A DNA stretch of 64,000 bases from Hyphomonas oceanitis SCH89 (GCF_000685295.1 NZ_ARYL01000001.1:124001-188000); one strand, 5' to 3'. Shown: positions 45,244 through 54,522, counted from the stretch's first letter. Notes: generated from the sequence alone by a model not told the origin. A program made the numbers and translations.

Positions 45244-45269
45244 GGAAACCTTCCGCCTCACATGGCGTT
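45244..45269 (+). promoter_or_regulatory. Candidate EcfG-type stress promoter
   Basis: GGAAA at 45244-45248 and CGTT at 45266-45269 with a 17-base spacer match the consensus except for one base. It lies 34 bases before the DUF3008 start. Confidence 0.45.
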
Positions 45270-45303
45270 GCTCCTGAACCAGACATAAGCAGGAGGCCCC
45301 GTC

Positions 45304-45495
45304 ATGCACGCCAAGTCAAAAGCCCAGCAGAAAGCCGCAGGCGCGGCGCTCGCCGCCAAGCGCGGTGAGCAGAAGAAGTCCGATCTCGTCGGCGCGTCAA
45401 AGGATATGTACGAGTCCATGACGGAAGATGAGCTGGAGGAACTTGCGTCCACGAAACGCAAATCCCTCCCGGATAAAGTCAGCGAATCTGACTAG
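45304..45495 (+). CDS. DUF3008 small basic protein
   Basis: A 63-residue hydrophilic protein of the DUF3008 family: MHAKSKAQQKAAGAALAAKRG at the start, then SDLVGASKDMYESM-TEDELEELA and a Lys-rich end. These small proteins are common in alphaproteobacteria with no known role, and are often stress-induced. CAGGAGG is 9-13 bases upstream. A near-consensus EcfG promoter sits at 45244. It converges with pstS. Confidence 0.9.
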   Translation: MHAKSKAQQKAAGAALAAKRGEQKKSDLVGASKDMYESMTEDELEELASTKRKSLPDKVSESD

Positions 45496-45513
45496 CGCGT
45501 AGCGCTACCAGCC

Positions 45514-46608
45514 CTAATTGGAGGCGGTCTTAAGTCCTTCGACGATCACACGCTGAGCCGCGCGGTCATCATCGCTAAGCGGGATAAGCCCCTTCTCGAC
45601 CAGATAACCATCAGGTCCGAATGCGCTCTCAGACGTGAATGCTTCAACGAAATCGATCAGCCCAGGTACCAGCGTCAGGTTCTGATCCTTCACATAGAAG
45701 AGCATAACGCGTGACAGCCCATATTGACCTGAATTGATCATCTCGAATGTGGCCGGCACGCCGGAAAGGTGTGCGCCCTTCACCCGGTCAGCGTTCTGTT
45801 CGAGATAAGAGAAGCCCAGCACGCCCATGGCAGTCGGTGTCTTGACCAGCGACTGGATGATCGCCGTGTCATTCTCGCCGAAATCGATCCACGCGCCATC
45901 GGTGCGGATCGTGTGTGCGCGGTCAGCGAAGGCTTTCGGGTCGCTGGCCTTCAGCGCAGCCATGGCCGGAACGGTTTCGGCGCCATGCTCCATGCCCAGC
46001 TCGACAAACGCGTCGCGCGTGCCGGATGTTGGCGGCGGGCCGAACACCATGATTGGCTCGTCCGGCAGGCTGGCATCGACATCATGCCACGATTTATAAG
46101 GGTTCGGCTCGAACTCGCCTGCCTCGTTTGGCACATCCTGCGCGAGTGCGAGATAGAGCTGCGTCTTGGTGACGTCGAAATCCGGACCTTCCTTGGAGTT
46201 GGCGATGACAATGCCGTCATAGCCGATCTCGACCGGGGTGATCTCCGTCACGCCATTACTGGCGCAGAGTTCGGCTTCGCTGTCCTTGATCGGACGCGAA
46301 GCATCCGAAATCGACGGCTGGTCCGGGCCAACGCCCTGACAGAAGGCCTTGAAGCCGCCGCCTGTGCCCGTTGTCTCGACAATCGGGGTCGGGAAACCTG
46401 ACGTCGCGCCGAAACGCTCGGCCACAGTTGTGGCGAAAGGCGAGACAGTCGACGAACCCACAACCTTGATTTTCTCGCTCGAGCCAGTCAGTTCCGGACG
46501 ATCCGGCGCCGCTTCGGACGCATCAAGCGTAGAGAGGTCGGTCTTGCCACAGGCGACAAGCGCCAGGGCCATTAGGCTGATGGCGCCAAAAGTCATGCCA
46601 GATTTCAT
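45514..46608 (-). CDS. pstS: Phosphate ABC transporter substrate-binding protein PstS-like
   Basis: A 364-residue lipoprotein (lipobox LVAC, Cys21) of the phosphate-binding PstS family. The ligand loop is VVGSSTVSPFATTVAERFG near residue 55, followed by VETTGTGGGFKAFCQG and a second anchor GTRDAFVELGM. It captures phosphate for the PstCAB importer, whose genes are not in the window. The start is at 46608; a longer frame from 46872 adds 88 unrelated residues. A PHO-box-like sequence lies about 86 bases upstream. Confidence 0.93.
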   Translation of the reverse strand: MKSGMTFGAISLMALALVACGKTDLSTLDASEAAPDRPELTGSSEKIKVVGSSTVSPFATTVAERFGATSGFPTPIVETTGTGGGFKAFCQGVGPDQPSISDASRPIKDSEAELCASNGVTEITPVEIGYDGIVIANSKEGPDFDVTKTQLYLALAQDVPNEAGEFEPNPYKSWHDVDASLPDEPIMVFGPPPTSGTRDAFVELGMEHGAETVPAMAALKASDPKAFADRAHTIRTDGAWIDFGENDTAIIQSLVKTPTAMGVLGFSYLEQNADRVKGAHLSGVPATFEMINSGQYGLSRVMLFYVKDQNLTLVPGLIDFVEAFTSESAFGPDGYLVEKGLIPLSDDDRAAQRVIVEGLKTASN

Positions 46609-46693
46609 TGCAGGTCTCCTGAAGAATCGTATCCCGGATCGGGCTTTCGGTCGCCGGAATACGCCGCAGACATGACAATCACGTCGAAGTTTC

Positions 46694-46711
46694 ATGACGT
46701 TTTTGCGACAT
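46694..46711 (-). promoter_or_regulatory. Candidate PHO box (PhoB site) of pstS
   Basis: On the minus strand ATGTCGCAAAAACGTCAT fits the PHO box CTGTCATAAAACTGTCAT at about 13 of 18 positions, including two half-sites and the central AAAA. It lies between pstS and the divergent ornithine decarboxylase. Confidence 0.5.
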
Positions 46712-46742
46712 CGCTGCAAACTTTCAAAATTTTTACTTGCGC

Positions 46743-46822
46743 CCCAGATCATCATCGCATATCTCACAGCCCGAATACGGATGTGGCGGACATCTGGGCC
46801 AACCCTTAAACTGGGGGCCCCC
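46743..46822 (+). promoter_or_regulatory. Structured 5' leader of the ornithine decarboxylase gene
   Basis: CCCAGAT at 46743-46749 pairs with ATCTGGG at 46792-46798, and GGGGGCCCCC at 46813-46822 is self-complementary. These hairpins precede the coding start at 46871. Alphaproteobacterial decarboxylase genes of this type are known to carry a conserved leader RNA (the speF motif), which this may be. I cannot align it to the motif by eye, so the identity is inference. Confidence 0.4.
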
Positions 46823-46870
46823 TGCACTAACGCCCGAAGCTGGTTAAAAGCCCTTTGGAGGTTAGGTGTC

Positions 46871-48064
46871 ATGCACTCCTATGCTACCCCCTATAATATT
46901 GTGCGCTCGCAAGAGCCCGATGTTCCTGTTTACTGCTTCCGCCCTGAGCGGGTGACAGCGGCTGCGAAATGGTTCCGGGAAAGCTTCCCGGCTCAGCCAT
47001 TCTACGCTGTGAAGGCCAACCCTGGCGTTCACGTGCTCGACGCCCTCTGGGCCGCCGGCATCAACAGCTTTGATGTGGCCTCGGAAAACGAGATCGAACT
47101 GATCTACAACCGTTTCCCCGGCGCCCGCATGGCGTTCCTTCACCCCGTGAAGAACCGCCGCGCTGTTTCCCGCGCCTACCACCAGTATGGCGTTCGCATC
47201 TTTGTGACCGACACGCAGGCAGAACTGCAGAAGATTCTCGAAGAAACGAACTATGCGAAGGATCTGACGATCATCGTGCGCATCGGGGTGTCGAATGACG
47301 GCGCAACGCTGCCACTGACCGGCAAGTTCGGCGCAACCGAAGACGATGCAGCCGCGATCCTGCGCGAAGCCCGCCGCTATGCGGACGAGCTGGGCGTGTC
47401 CTTCCATGTCGGCAGCCAGGCGATGAAACCCACCGCCTGGGCCACGGCCATGGCAGACGTTTCGCGCATCATCATCTCGGCTGGCGTCACCGTGGACATC
47501 GTTGATGTCGGCGGCGGCTTCCCGTCGATCTATGCCGACACGCCACCGCCTTCGCTGGAAGCCTACGCCTCGATGGTGGAATCCTCGTTCGAGAACATGT
47601 TCGTTCTGGAAAACGCCGAACTGTGGTGTGAGCCCGGCCGCGCGCTGGTCGCTGAAGCCGAAAGCCTGCTCGTGCGTGTCGAACTGGCCAAGCCCGGATC
47701 GCTTTACATCAATGACGGCTCCTATGGCTCGCTCTATGATGCCGTGCACGAACGCTGGCAGTTCCCTGTCCGCGCGATCACGGGCAATGGCCGCAAGCTG
47801 CGCGGCATGGCTGAGTACACGATCTACGGGCCGACCTGCGATTCGACCGACAAGTTTCCTGAAAAAGTCTGGCTGCCTGCTGGCCTGACAGAGGGCGACT
47901 ATCTCGAGTTCGGGAATATCGGTGCCTATGGCCGCGCCATGGCAAGCCGCTTCAACGGCTTTGGCGAAACCGAAGTGGCCATCGTTCACGATGCCCCTTG
48001 GCCAAGCCTTTACAACGCAGTTGGCGCAGAAGTCATCGCGATCGGGTCCAAAGCCACGAAGTGA
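46871..48064 (+). CDS. Ornithine decarboxylase (fold type III PLP enzyme)
   Basis: A 397-residue eukaryotic-like ornithine/lysine decarboxylase that makes putrescine from ornithine. The PLP Schiff-base Lys48 is in FYAVKANPG. HVGSQ and DVGGGFPS are the phosphate-binding blocks, and EPGRALVAEA the Gly-rich loop partner. The catalytic Cys lies in YGPTCDSTD near residue 325, at the other subunit's active site. GGAGG is 9-10 bases upstream. It is near aguA and aguB, giving two putrescine pathways within 5 kb. Its 3' end overlaps murI by 55 bases tail to tail. Confidence 0.95.
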   Translation: MHSYATPYNIVRSQEPDVPVYCFRPERVTAAAKWFRESFPAQPFYAVKANPGVHVLDALWAAGINSFDVASENEIELIYNRFPGARMAFLHPVKNRRAVSRAYHQYGVRIFVTDTQAELQKILEETNYAKDLTIIVRIGVSNDGATLPLTGKFGATEDDAAAILREARRYADELGVSFHVGSQAMKPTAWATAMADVSRIIISAGVTVDIVDVGGGFPSIYADTPPPSLEAYASMVESSFENMFVLENAELWCEPGRALVAEAESLLVRVELAKPGSLYINDGSYGSLYDAVHERWQFPVRAITGNGRKLRGMAEYTIYGPTCDSTDKFPEKVWLPAGLTEGDYLEFGNIGAYGRAMASRFNGFGETEVAIVHDAPWPSLYNAVGAEVIAIGSKATK

Positions 48065-48879
48065 GCGTCCGGGAAGCCGTAACGCCGGAGAACGAGCGCC
48101 AGGTCTGGCGACTCTTCCGGCGGGCTTGTCAGGTAAGCTGAACCGCCAATGCCGCGTGCTTCCGTTTCATGCGGAAGCACGCGGATGGTCTGGCGGGCAA
48201 TCGCCGCACCGGAATCCACATAGCTGACACCGCGCGGCGCGCTGGCAATCAGTTGCCCACGCACAAGCGGGAAATGCGTACAGGCGAGCACGATCGTGTC
48301 GATCTGATCCCCGCCAGGTGCATCGAAGAGTGGCGCCTGGGCTGCAGCAATGGCCTCAATCGGAACGTCCTCACCCCGCGCATGCGCCTCGGCCAGCCGG
48401 ACCAGCTCGATACTGCCATGCATGATAACTCTGTGGCCGCCCGCGAACTGATTGATCAGCCGCGCCGTATAGGCCCGCCTGATCGTGCCCGGCGTGGCGA
48501 GCAGGCCAATCGTGCCCGTCTGGCTAAACGCCGCCGCAGGCTTGATGGCCGGCACGGTGCCGACAACGGGAATATCCAGTACGGCGCGCACTTCCTGCAG
48601 CGCCAGCGTGCTCGCCGTATTGCAGGCGATGACAAACACATCAGGCCTCACATGATCGCACAGCATCCTCGCGACACGCGGGATACGCTCGATCAGTTCG
48701 TCGTCACTCTTGTCGCCATAGGGGAAAAACCCGCTATCGGCCGCGTAGTGGACGCCCAGCGCAGGCGCCAGTGCCCGTATCTCCTCCGCGACGGTCAATC
48801 CCCCTACCCCCGAATCGAACACGAGGACCCGCCCGCGAGCGGGCGAAGGCGTGAAATGGTTGGACAGGAAATCCGGCAT
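48010..48879 (-). CDS. murI: Glutamate racemase
   Basis: A 289-residue MurI supplying D-glutamate for peptidoglycan. VFDSGVGGLTV is at residues 20-30. Catalytic cysteines are in ACNTAS (Cys86) and ACTHFPL (near Cys198). The last 18 codons overlap the end of the decarboxylase gene on the opposite strand. The ATG at 48879 gives a normal N-terminus (MPDFLSNHF, then VLVFDSG). Confidence 0.95.
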   Translation of the reverse strand: MPDFLSNHFTPSPARGRVLVFDSGVGGLTVAEEIRALAPALGVHYAADSGFFPYGDKSDDELIERIPRVARMLCDHVRPDVFVIACNTASTLALQEVRAVLDIPVVGTVPAIKPAAAFSQTGTIGLLATPGTIRRAYTARLINQFAGGHRVIMHGSIELVRLAEAHARGEDVPIEAIAAAQAPLFDAPGGDQIDTIVLACTHFPLVRGQLIASAPRGVSYVDSGAAIARQTIRVLPHETEARGIGGSAYLTSPPEESPDLALVLRRYGFPDAHFVALDPIAMTSAPTAL

Positions 48880-48951
48880 GATTCGATATTATGTGCATTC
48901 GCTCGCGGCGAAAACGGGGCAGCGAAAGGAGTTTTGGCACGAGATTTGTTG

Positions 48952-48960
48952 TGCACTGCA
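48952..48960 (+). promoter_or_regulatory. Palindromic TGCACTGCA, possible PhaR-type operator
   Basis: The palindrome TGCACTGCA within TTGTTGTGCACTGCACC lies 45 bases before the start of the phasin-like gene. PhaR repressors of polyhydroxybutyrate granule genes bind similar TGCA-rich palindromes in alphaproteobacteria. Assignment is inference. Confidence 0.35.
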
Positions 48961-49004
48961 CCATAACGTGTCTACTATCCTGTTTGGAAACAAGGAAATT
49001 CCCG

Positions 49005-49307
49005 ATGATGGACCTCTGGCTCGCGCCGTGGCGCGCTTCTCTTTCCCTTACAGCCTCTACCCTCGAGATGATGCTTACGGCGCAAAAGAGCTTCGCAAGT
49101 GCTCAGGCCGTGCCCGATTTCCAGCCTATGGACGAGATCAAGATGCGCGAAGCCTTTCACACGGCAGCGGACGCAAACCTGCGCCGCTGGGGTGATACGG
49201 CTGACGCAATCAACAATCTGCCGGAATGGTACAGGGATCTCTCCCGCGTGCCGGGCGGCGTGATGACCGACTGGTTCGACAAGGCCCGCCGCGTGACGCA
49301 GGCCTAG
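49005..49307 (+). CDS. Small phasin-like protein
   Basis: A 100-residue protein, Trp- and Met-rich, mainly helical: MDLWLAPWRASLSLTASTLEMM at the start, ending PGGVMTDWFDKARRVTQ. Short amphipathic proteins of this type are found among phasins or PHB-granule proteins, and the palindrome TGCACTGCA upstream supports this, but no clear family signature is present. AAGGAAA lies 6-8 bases before the start. Function is a hypothesis. Confidence 0.7.
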   Translation: MMDLWLAPWRASLSLTASTLEMMLTAQKSFASAQAVPDFQPMDEIKMREAFHTAADANLRRWGDTADAINNLPEWYRDLSRVPGGVMTDWFDKARRVTQA

Positions 49308-50146
49308 ACCAGCTTGCCGTAAAGGTCCGGCCGCCGGTCGCGGAAAAAGCCCCATGCAGCCCGCTCGCGGTCGACCTCATCGAGGTCGAATGTTGCGAGG
49401 ATCACACCCTCCTCGGTCCGGCCGAAGTCAGTGACGACTTCGCCGGTCTGGTCTGCGATGAAACTTGTGCCGTAGAAGACCTGCCCGCCCTCATCGCCCA
49501 TGCGATTGGCCGCGCAGACAGGAATGACATTCGACACAGCATGGCCGAGCATTGCCCGGCGCCAGCGCCCGGCCGTGTCGAGCGTTGAATCCTGCGGCTC
49601 TGCGCCAATAGCTGTTGGGTAGAGCAGCACGTCTGCTCCCATCATCGCCATGGCGCGCGCGGCCTCCGGGAACCATTGGTCCCAGCAGATGCCGACGCCG
49701 ATACGGCCTTTCTGCGTGTCCCAGACACGAAAGCCCGTATCGCCGGGACGGAAGTAGAATTTCTCCTGATAGCCTGGGCCATCTGGAATATGGCTCTTGC
49801 GGTAGACGCCCATGGCGCTGCCGTCTGCATCGAGCATCACAAGCGAATTGTAATAGGCCGGGCCATCCTTCTCATAGATCGAGACCGGTATGACGACGCC
49901 GCATTTCTTTGCAATTTCAGCGAGTTGCACGACGGCCGGATGCGTTTCCCATGGCAGGGCCCGGGCGAAATGTTCCTCTTCCTGCGTCTTGCAGAAATAG
50001 GACCCGCAGAAGAGTTCCGGCGGCAGCACGACATCGGCGCCACGCCCCGCGGCCTCTTCAATGAAGCCGGCGACGCGGTCGATATTGTCCTGAACGTCGT
50101 CGGACGGTGCGAACTGGATGGCGGCGAGTGTAATGGAGCGGGTCAT
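49304..50146 (-). CDS. aguB: N-carbamoylputrescine amidase
   Basis: A 280-residue nitrilase-superfamily amidase. The catalytic triad is visible: Glu in LPPELFCGSYF near residue 43, Lys in YRKSHIPDGPGY near residue 121 and Cys in GICWDQWFPEAAR near residue 155. These blocks are typical of AguB, which cleaves N-carbamoylputrescine to putrescine. It lies 75 bases downstream of aguA on the same strand, so they are probably one operon. Its 3' end overlaps the phasin-like gene by four bases. Confidence 0.95.
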   Translation of the reverse strand: MTRSITLAAIQFAPSDDVQDNIDRVAGFIEEAAGRGADVVLPPELFCGSYFCKTQEEEHFARALPWETHPAVVQLAEIAKKCGVVIPVSIYEKDGPAYYNSLVMLDADGSAMGVYRKSHIPDGPGYQEKFYFRPGDTGFRVWDTQKGRIGVGICWDQWFPEAARAMAMMGADVLLYPTAIGAEPQDSTLDTAGRWRRAMLGHAVSNVIPVCAANRMGDEGGQVFYGTSFIADQTGEVVTDFGRTEEGVILATFDLDEVDRERAAWGFFRDRRPDLYGKLV

Positions 50147-50221
50147 GGGCGGTATCCGTTAGGGGCGCTGCAGGATCTTGCTTGGGTATTCGCAGACCGT
50201 TCTTGGGGTGTTGCGGGTCTC

Positions 50222-51217
50222 TTAGGCGGGAATTTCGCGGGTCATGCAGTGAAAACTGCCGCCGCCGCGCAGAATGTTCAATGCCGGAAGGCCGATCACC
50301 TTGCGACCGGGGAAGAGCGGACGCAGTTCGGCAAGCGCGACAAGACTGAAGCGCTCATCATAGGTCGGCACGAAAACAGCGCCATTGGTGATGGTGAAAT
50401 TCATGTGGCTGGCTGGCACCGGCTCGCCGTCGCCGAAATCGACCGGGCCGGGGGAAGAGATGGTCGAGACCATGAGACCAGCCGTGCGCAGCTTGTCCTC
50501 AATGGCGAGCAGCACTTCCCCATTGGGATCCTGCTCACCGGTCGGGTGCTGGCAGAGGACATGTCCCGGCGCGATGAATCGGGCGATATTGTCGACATGA
50601 CCGTCAGTATGGTCATTGAGCAGTCCGTCGCCGAGCCAGATGACTTCTTTAACGCCAAAGGCCTCGGCCAGCGCGGCTTCGGCATCGGCCTCGGTCCAGG
50701 CCCCGTTGCGGTTCGGATTGAGCAGGCACTGACGGGTGGTCAGCAAACGGCCTTCCCCGTCAACATCGATAGCGCCGCCCTCGAGCACGGTATCATGCGC
50801 ACGTACAGGAACACCCTCAACACCGGCAATCGCGGGAGCCGTTTCAGTGTCGCCCGGCATGAGATATTTGCCACCCCAGCCGTTGAAGCGGAAGGTTTCA
50901 GCCTGAAAGCCGCTGGCACCACGCGTGATGATCGGTCCGGTATCGCGCAGCCAGATGTCACCCGTCGGCACTTCCACGATTTGCGCCACGTCACCCACAG
51001 CTGCCTGCGCGGAGCGGGCAGCTTCTTCGGAACCAGCGGCAACTTTCACCGGAACGAAAGCGGCGGCGGCACGGATCAGTGCCGCAATTTCAGCGCGTGC
51101 GCCGTCATAATTGCCGCCCCATTCTTCAGCAAGGCGCGGCCAGCCGCACCAGAGGGCGGATTGCGGGGCCCATTCGGGCGGGAGGGAGAAAGTTGCTTCG
51201 GTCATGGTCGCTGGCAT
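50222..51217 (-). CDS. aguA: Agmatine deiminase
   Basis: A 331-residue peptidyl-arginine-deiminase-family enzyme converting agmatine to N-carbamoylputrescine. Motifs are LWCGWPRLAEEWG near residue 20, GDIWLRDTGPI in the middle, LLNDHTDGHVDNIARF and the C-terminal GGGSFHCMTREIPA with the catalytic Cys. I start at ATG 51217, with AAAGG seven bases upstream; GTG at 51223 and ATG at 51205 are alternatives. The first gene of the aguA-aguB unit. Confidence 0.95.
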   Translation of the reverse strand: MPATMTEATFSLPPEWAPQSALWCGWPRLAEEWGGNYDGARAEIAALIRAAAAFVPVKVAAGSEEAARSAQAAVGDVAQIVEVPTGDIWLRDTGPIITRGASGFQAETFRFNGWGGKYLMPGDTETAPAIAGVEGVPVRAHDTVLEGGAIDVDGEGRLLTTRQCLLNPNRNGAWTEADAEAALAEAFGVKEVIWLGDGLLNDHTDGHVDNIARFIAPGHVLCQHPTGEQDPNGEVLLAIEDKLRTAGLMVSTISSPGPVDFGDGEPVPASHMNFTITNGAVFVPTYDERFSLVALAELRPLFPGRKVIGLPALNILRGGGSFHCMTREIPA

Positions 51218-51238
51218 TGCCACACCTTTGAAACAAGG

Positions 51239-51268
51239 AAAAGGGCGGCCCGCATAGCAGGCCGCCCT
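51239..51268 (-). terminator. Rho-independent terminator of the TonB receptor
   Basis: AGGGCGGCC at 51242-51250 and GGCCGCCCT at 51260-51268 form a nine-base-pair stem. On the minus strand it is followed by TTTTCC. It lies just beyond the receptor stop and before aguA. Confidence 0.82.
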
Positions 51269-51299
51269 CCCAAATCTGCATTCCGGATCGCGAAGCGAC

Positions 51300-54200
51300 C
51301 TAGAACTCGTATTTCACACCGATCTGGATCTGCCAGAAGGACTGGTTCAGGACCTCGGAATTGGTCGAGGTGCTGAATGTCGACTCGTCGCGGTCGCCTG
51401 TGCCCCAGACGCCATCGCGACCTGGATCACCGTAGACATACTGGCCATTGACGATCGAAGCGGCAGCAACCTGGCGCTTGTACTCGTAACGGGTGCGCTC
51501 GACGCGACCGGCATTGCTGTCGATCAGGTTGCCGAGGTTCTCGATGTCGAGGAACAGTTTGGTGCGGTGATTTTTCATCGCGCCTGGCAGTTCCTGCTGG
51601 AGGCGAAGATCAACCAGCGTCGACCAGCGGGAATTGTCGCCGTTACGTGGCGCAACCTTGCCTTTGTACTGATTGAGTTCGGACGTTGCGATATAGGTGA
51701 AGAAGTCCTGCTGGAGGCCTACGTCACCACCGAACGAGTCAGGCGAGAAGAGCGGATCGTCGAAACCGGTTGGCACGTAGAGTGTCGCACCCGCATCATC
51801 CGCGCTGCTTTCGTTGATGCCGAACACATCGCTACGACCGTTCGTGTTGAACGTGTAGGTGTAAGGCTGGCCCGAACGACGTGTTGCAAACAGCGAAGCC
51901 TGCGTGGCGTAGCCGCGGAAGAATTCCTTCTCCCAGTTCAGGCGCAGTTTGAACTGATGCTCGACTTCGAAGTTCGACGTACCGGTGCGCGGGTTCTGGT
52001 AGCTCCAGCGTGCCGTGTCCGAATAGTTGGACGTTGCCGTCGACGAAGTGCCCATGCCGATGTCGTTGACGTCAGCATGCGTATAGCTGCCGAACACGTC
52101 GAAATCACCAACGGGTGTTTCCCAGTCATTGCTGGCCGAAAGGGCCCAGAGGAGCGAGTTGCCCTTGTCGACGCTGCCGACGAGGATGGCTTGCGGCGCA
52201 CTGGACGTGACGCCGTTGATGGTGCCCTGACCGCACGAGTACACCGGACGATCGTCAGGCGAAGCAGACACAGCCGTACAGGTCGCGTCATACCAGTAAG
52301 GTGCATTCTCGAGCTTGTTGTAGAGCACGTCCGCAGTGACCAGCCAGTTGCCTGGAACGTTCACAGCCACGCCGAGATTGGCTTTCCAGGTCGATGGGAT
52401 CTCGAACGAATTGTCGAGCGCATTGACCGAACCATCCGGAGATGTGTTTGCCAGTTGGTCCAGAAGGTTCTGCGGGATGTAGTTGCCCGACGTTGCCTCT
52501 GGTGTGTTCGGAACATTGATCGTGCCGGAATCGAAGACTTCGCCGTTGATGACGCCGTCGTTCGAGTAGCTGTTCGAGACCCAAACGCCCGGTGAGCCAC
52601 CGGAGAATTTGCCGAGGCCACCACGGACCGTGATGTCATCGCTCGCATCCCACTTGAAGGCGAAGCGCGGCAGGATCACGTCCAGCCCGTCAATGTCGTT
52701 CGTGTTCGAGAAGCCGTAACGGTCCTGGAAGTTCTGGTTCGGACGGATTTTGCCTTTCGACTGGTAATAGTCGTAGCGAATGCCGAACATCAGGTTCAGG
52801 TCGTTCCGGATATCCCAGCTGTCCTGCAGGTAGATGGAGTTGTAATTGTAACCCCAGATCGCACGCAGGTCGTTCTCATCGTTCGTGATGGCGTTCGCGT
52901 AGGAAACGTCCGTCGCAATCTGGTTGCGAAGGTCGTCGATGGACGCGAAGGCATATGTGCCTTCCGAGTTCTGGGCGAAGAGATTGTCGACATCGACTTC
53001 CTCACGCTCGAAACCGGCTTTCAGCGTGTGATCGCCAAGCAGGTATTCAGCCTTAAGCTTGTACTGCAGGAATTCCTGGTCGAGCTCGTTGCCGTGACGG
53101 AAGCGGTCAGGACCGAAGGCGATGACGGTGCCTGTGGAGGTCTCGACAGAACCGAGGAAGAATTCAGCGCCGTTCAGGCTGTCTGCGCCTGTAGCCTGGG
53201 TCGTCTTGGCGATCTTGACCTCAGTCGAGAAATTCGGCGTCCAGTCGGAATAAAGGTGGCCGATGAAGGATTCCACTTTCTCCGAGTTGTTGTACCAGGA
53301 CGACGGGAAAGCGAGGTCGGCACCTTGCAGGAAGTTGTTGCCGTTCTGCTCAGTGATGCTCGCACCTTCGGTCTTGATATAGGTGAACTTCGCACGGTGA
53401 TCGTTGGAGATGTTCCAGTCGATGCTGCCGAGGATTTTCTCGTCTTCGACCGGCGGCACGCCTGCACCGAAGTCGCCCACGTCAAAGCCGTAGACGCTTT
53501 GCATGATGTCCTGGATTTCGGAGATGTCGCCTGGTGTCACGTCTTCGATGTTGACCGCGCCCGAACCGGTTGGGCCGCGCTGAAGGGCAGCCGCCTCTTC
53601 ATACTTGTCGTACGAGAGGAAGAAGAAGAGTTTGTCCTTGATGATGGGGCCGCCAATCGTGCCGCCATAGGTTTTCTCTTCGAAATTACGGTCGACCTTC
53701 AGGTCGCCGCTCTTGCTGCCGGCCATCGAGTCGTCAGTCTTGAAGTAGAAAGCCGAACCGTGGAATTCGTTCGTACCGGATTTGGTGACAGCGTTGATCG
53801 TGCCGCCCGTGAAGCCGTTATATTCCGTGTCGAAAGGCGCCGATTCAACCGAGAGCGACTGGATCGCATCGAACGAGATTGGCGAGCGCTGGGTTGGGTA
53901 GCCGTTGGCGTTGAGACCGAAGCGGTCGTTCAGGGCCACACCGTCAATCGTCAGCGTGTTGAAGCGGTTGTTGGCGCCGGCAATCGTAAGTTCTTTTGCG
54001 CCGCCCGTCTGGACGTTCACGCTGGCGAACGGATCAAGCTCAGCAGCATCCGTGATGTCGCGGTCGATCGAGACGACTTCGTTGAGAGCTGCAAGACCAA
54101 GGGTGGTCGTCAGGCCTTCGCTGGAGAAACCGGTCTGCAGCTGGTTGGCTGTGACGACGACGGTTTCAAGCTTGCGCTCGCCGGAAACCGTGAGGTTCAG

Positions 54201-54522
54201 CGGGTATGTCTGGTCGAGATCGATATAGATGTCGGTGACGGTGACCGGCGTGAATTCGCCGCCCGTGACTTCAACTGTGTAAGGGCCGCCGACGCGAAGG
54301 CCGCGAGCCGAGAAATCACCGTTCGCGCTGGTAACAGCGGCGGACATCGTACCCGAAGGCGTGTGTGTGATGACGACCGGTGGCGTTTGGCACCGCGGCG
54401 CCTTCCGCATTGGTCACCTGACCGCGCATGCTGGAGGTTGTAACCTGCGCCGAGGCGATGCCTGCGACGCTGAGCGCAATAGCGGATACCGCCATGCCGC
54501 GACCGAATGTGTTCCAATTCAT
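51300..54522 (-). CDS. TonB-dependent receptor, Oar-like, with apparent frameshift
   Basis: An outer-membrane receptor of about 1075 residues with a signal peptide (MNWNTFGRGMAVSAIALSVAG) and N-terminal carboxypeptidase-like domain, then a plug (VDIDRDITDAAELDPFASV-like, TIDGVALNDRFGLN, GGTINAVTKSGTNEFHG) and a barrel ending in Phe (GVKYEF). The Oar family is typical of Caulobacterales and Hyphomonadaceae; substrate unknown. The first 50 codons are in one frame and the rest in another: near 54377-54380 the run ACCGGTC should read ACCGTC to give NATVVITHTPSG. That is one extra base, either a sequencing error or a real mutation. ATG at 54522 follows GGGGAAA; an ATG six bases upstream is also in frame. 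Confidence 0.85.

Noticed and set aside
45493-45507. TAGCGC-GTA-GCGCTA hairpin between DUF3008 and pstS as a terminator
   Set aside because: Only six base pairs with a three-base loop and no T run on either strand.
48935-48950. TGGCAC-N5-TTGT resembling a sigma-54 promoter before the phasin-like gene
   Set aside because: The essential -12 GC is GT here, so the match is not canonical.
53028-54443. 471-codon open frame opposite the TonB receptor
   Set aside because: Antisense shadow; no domain recognised.
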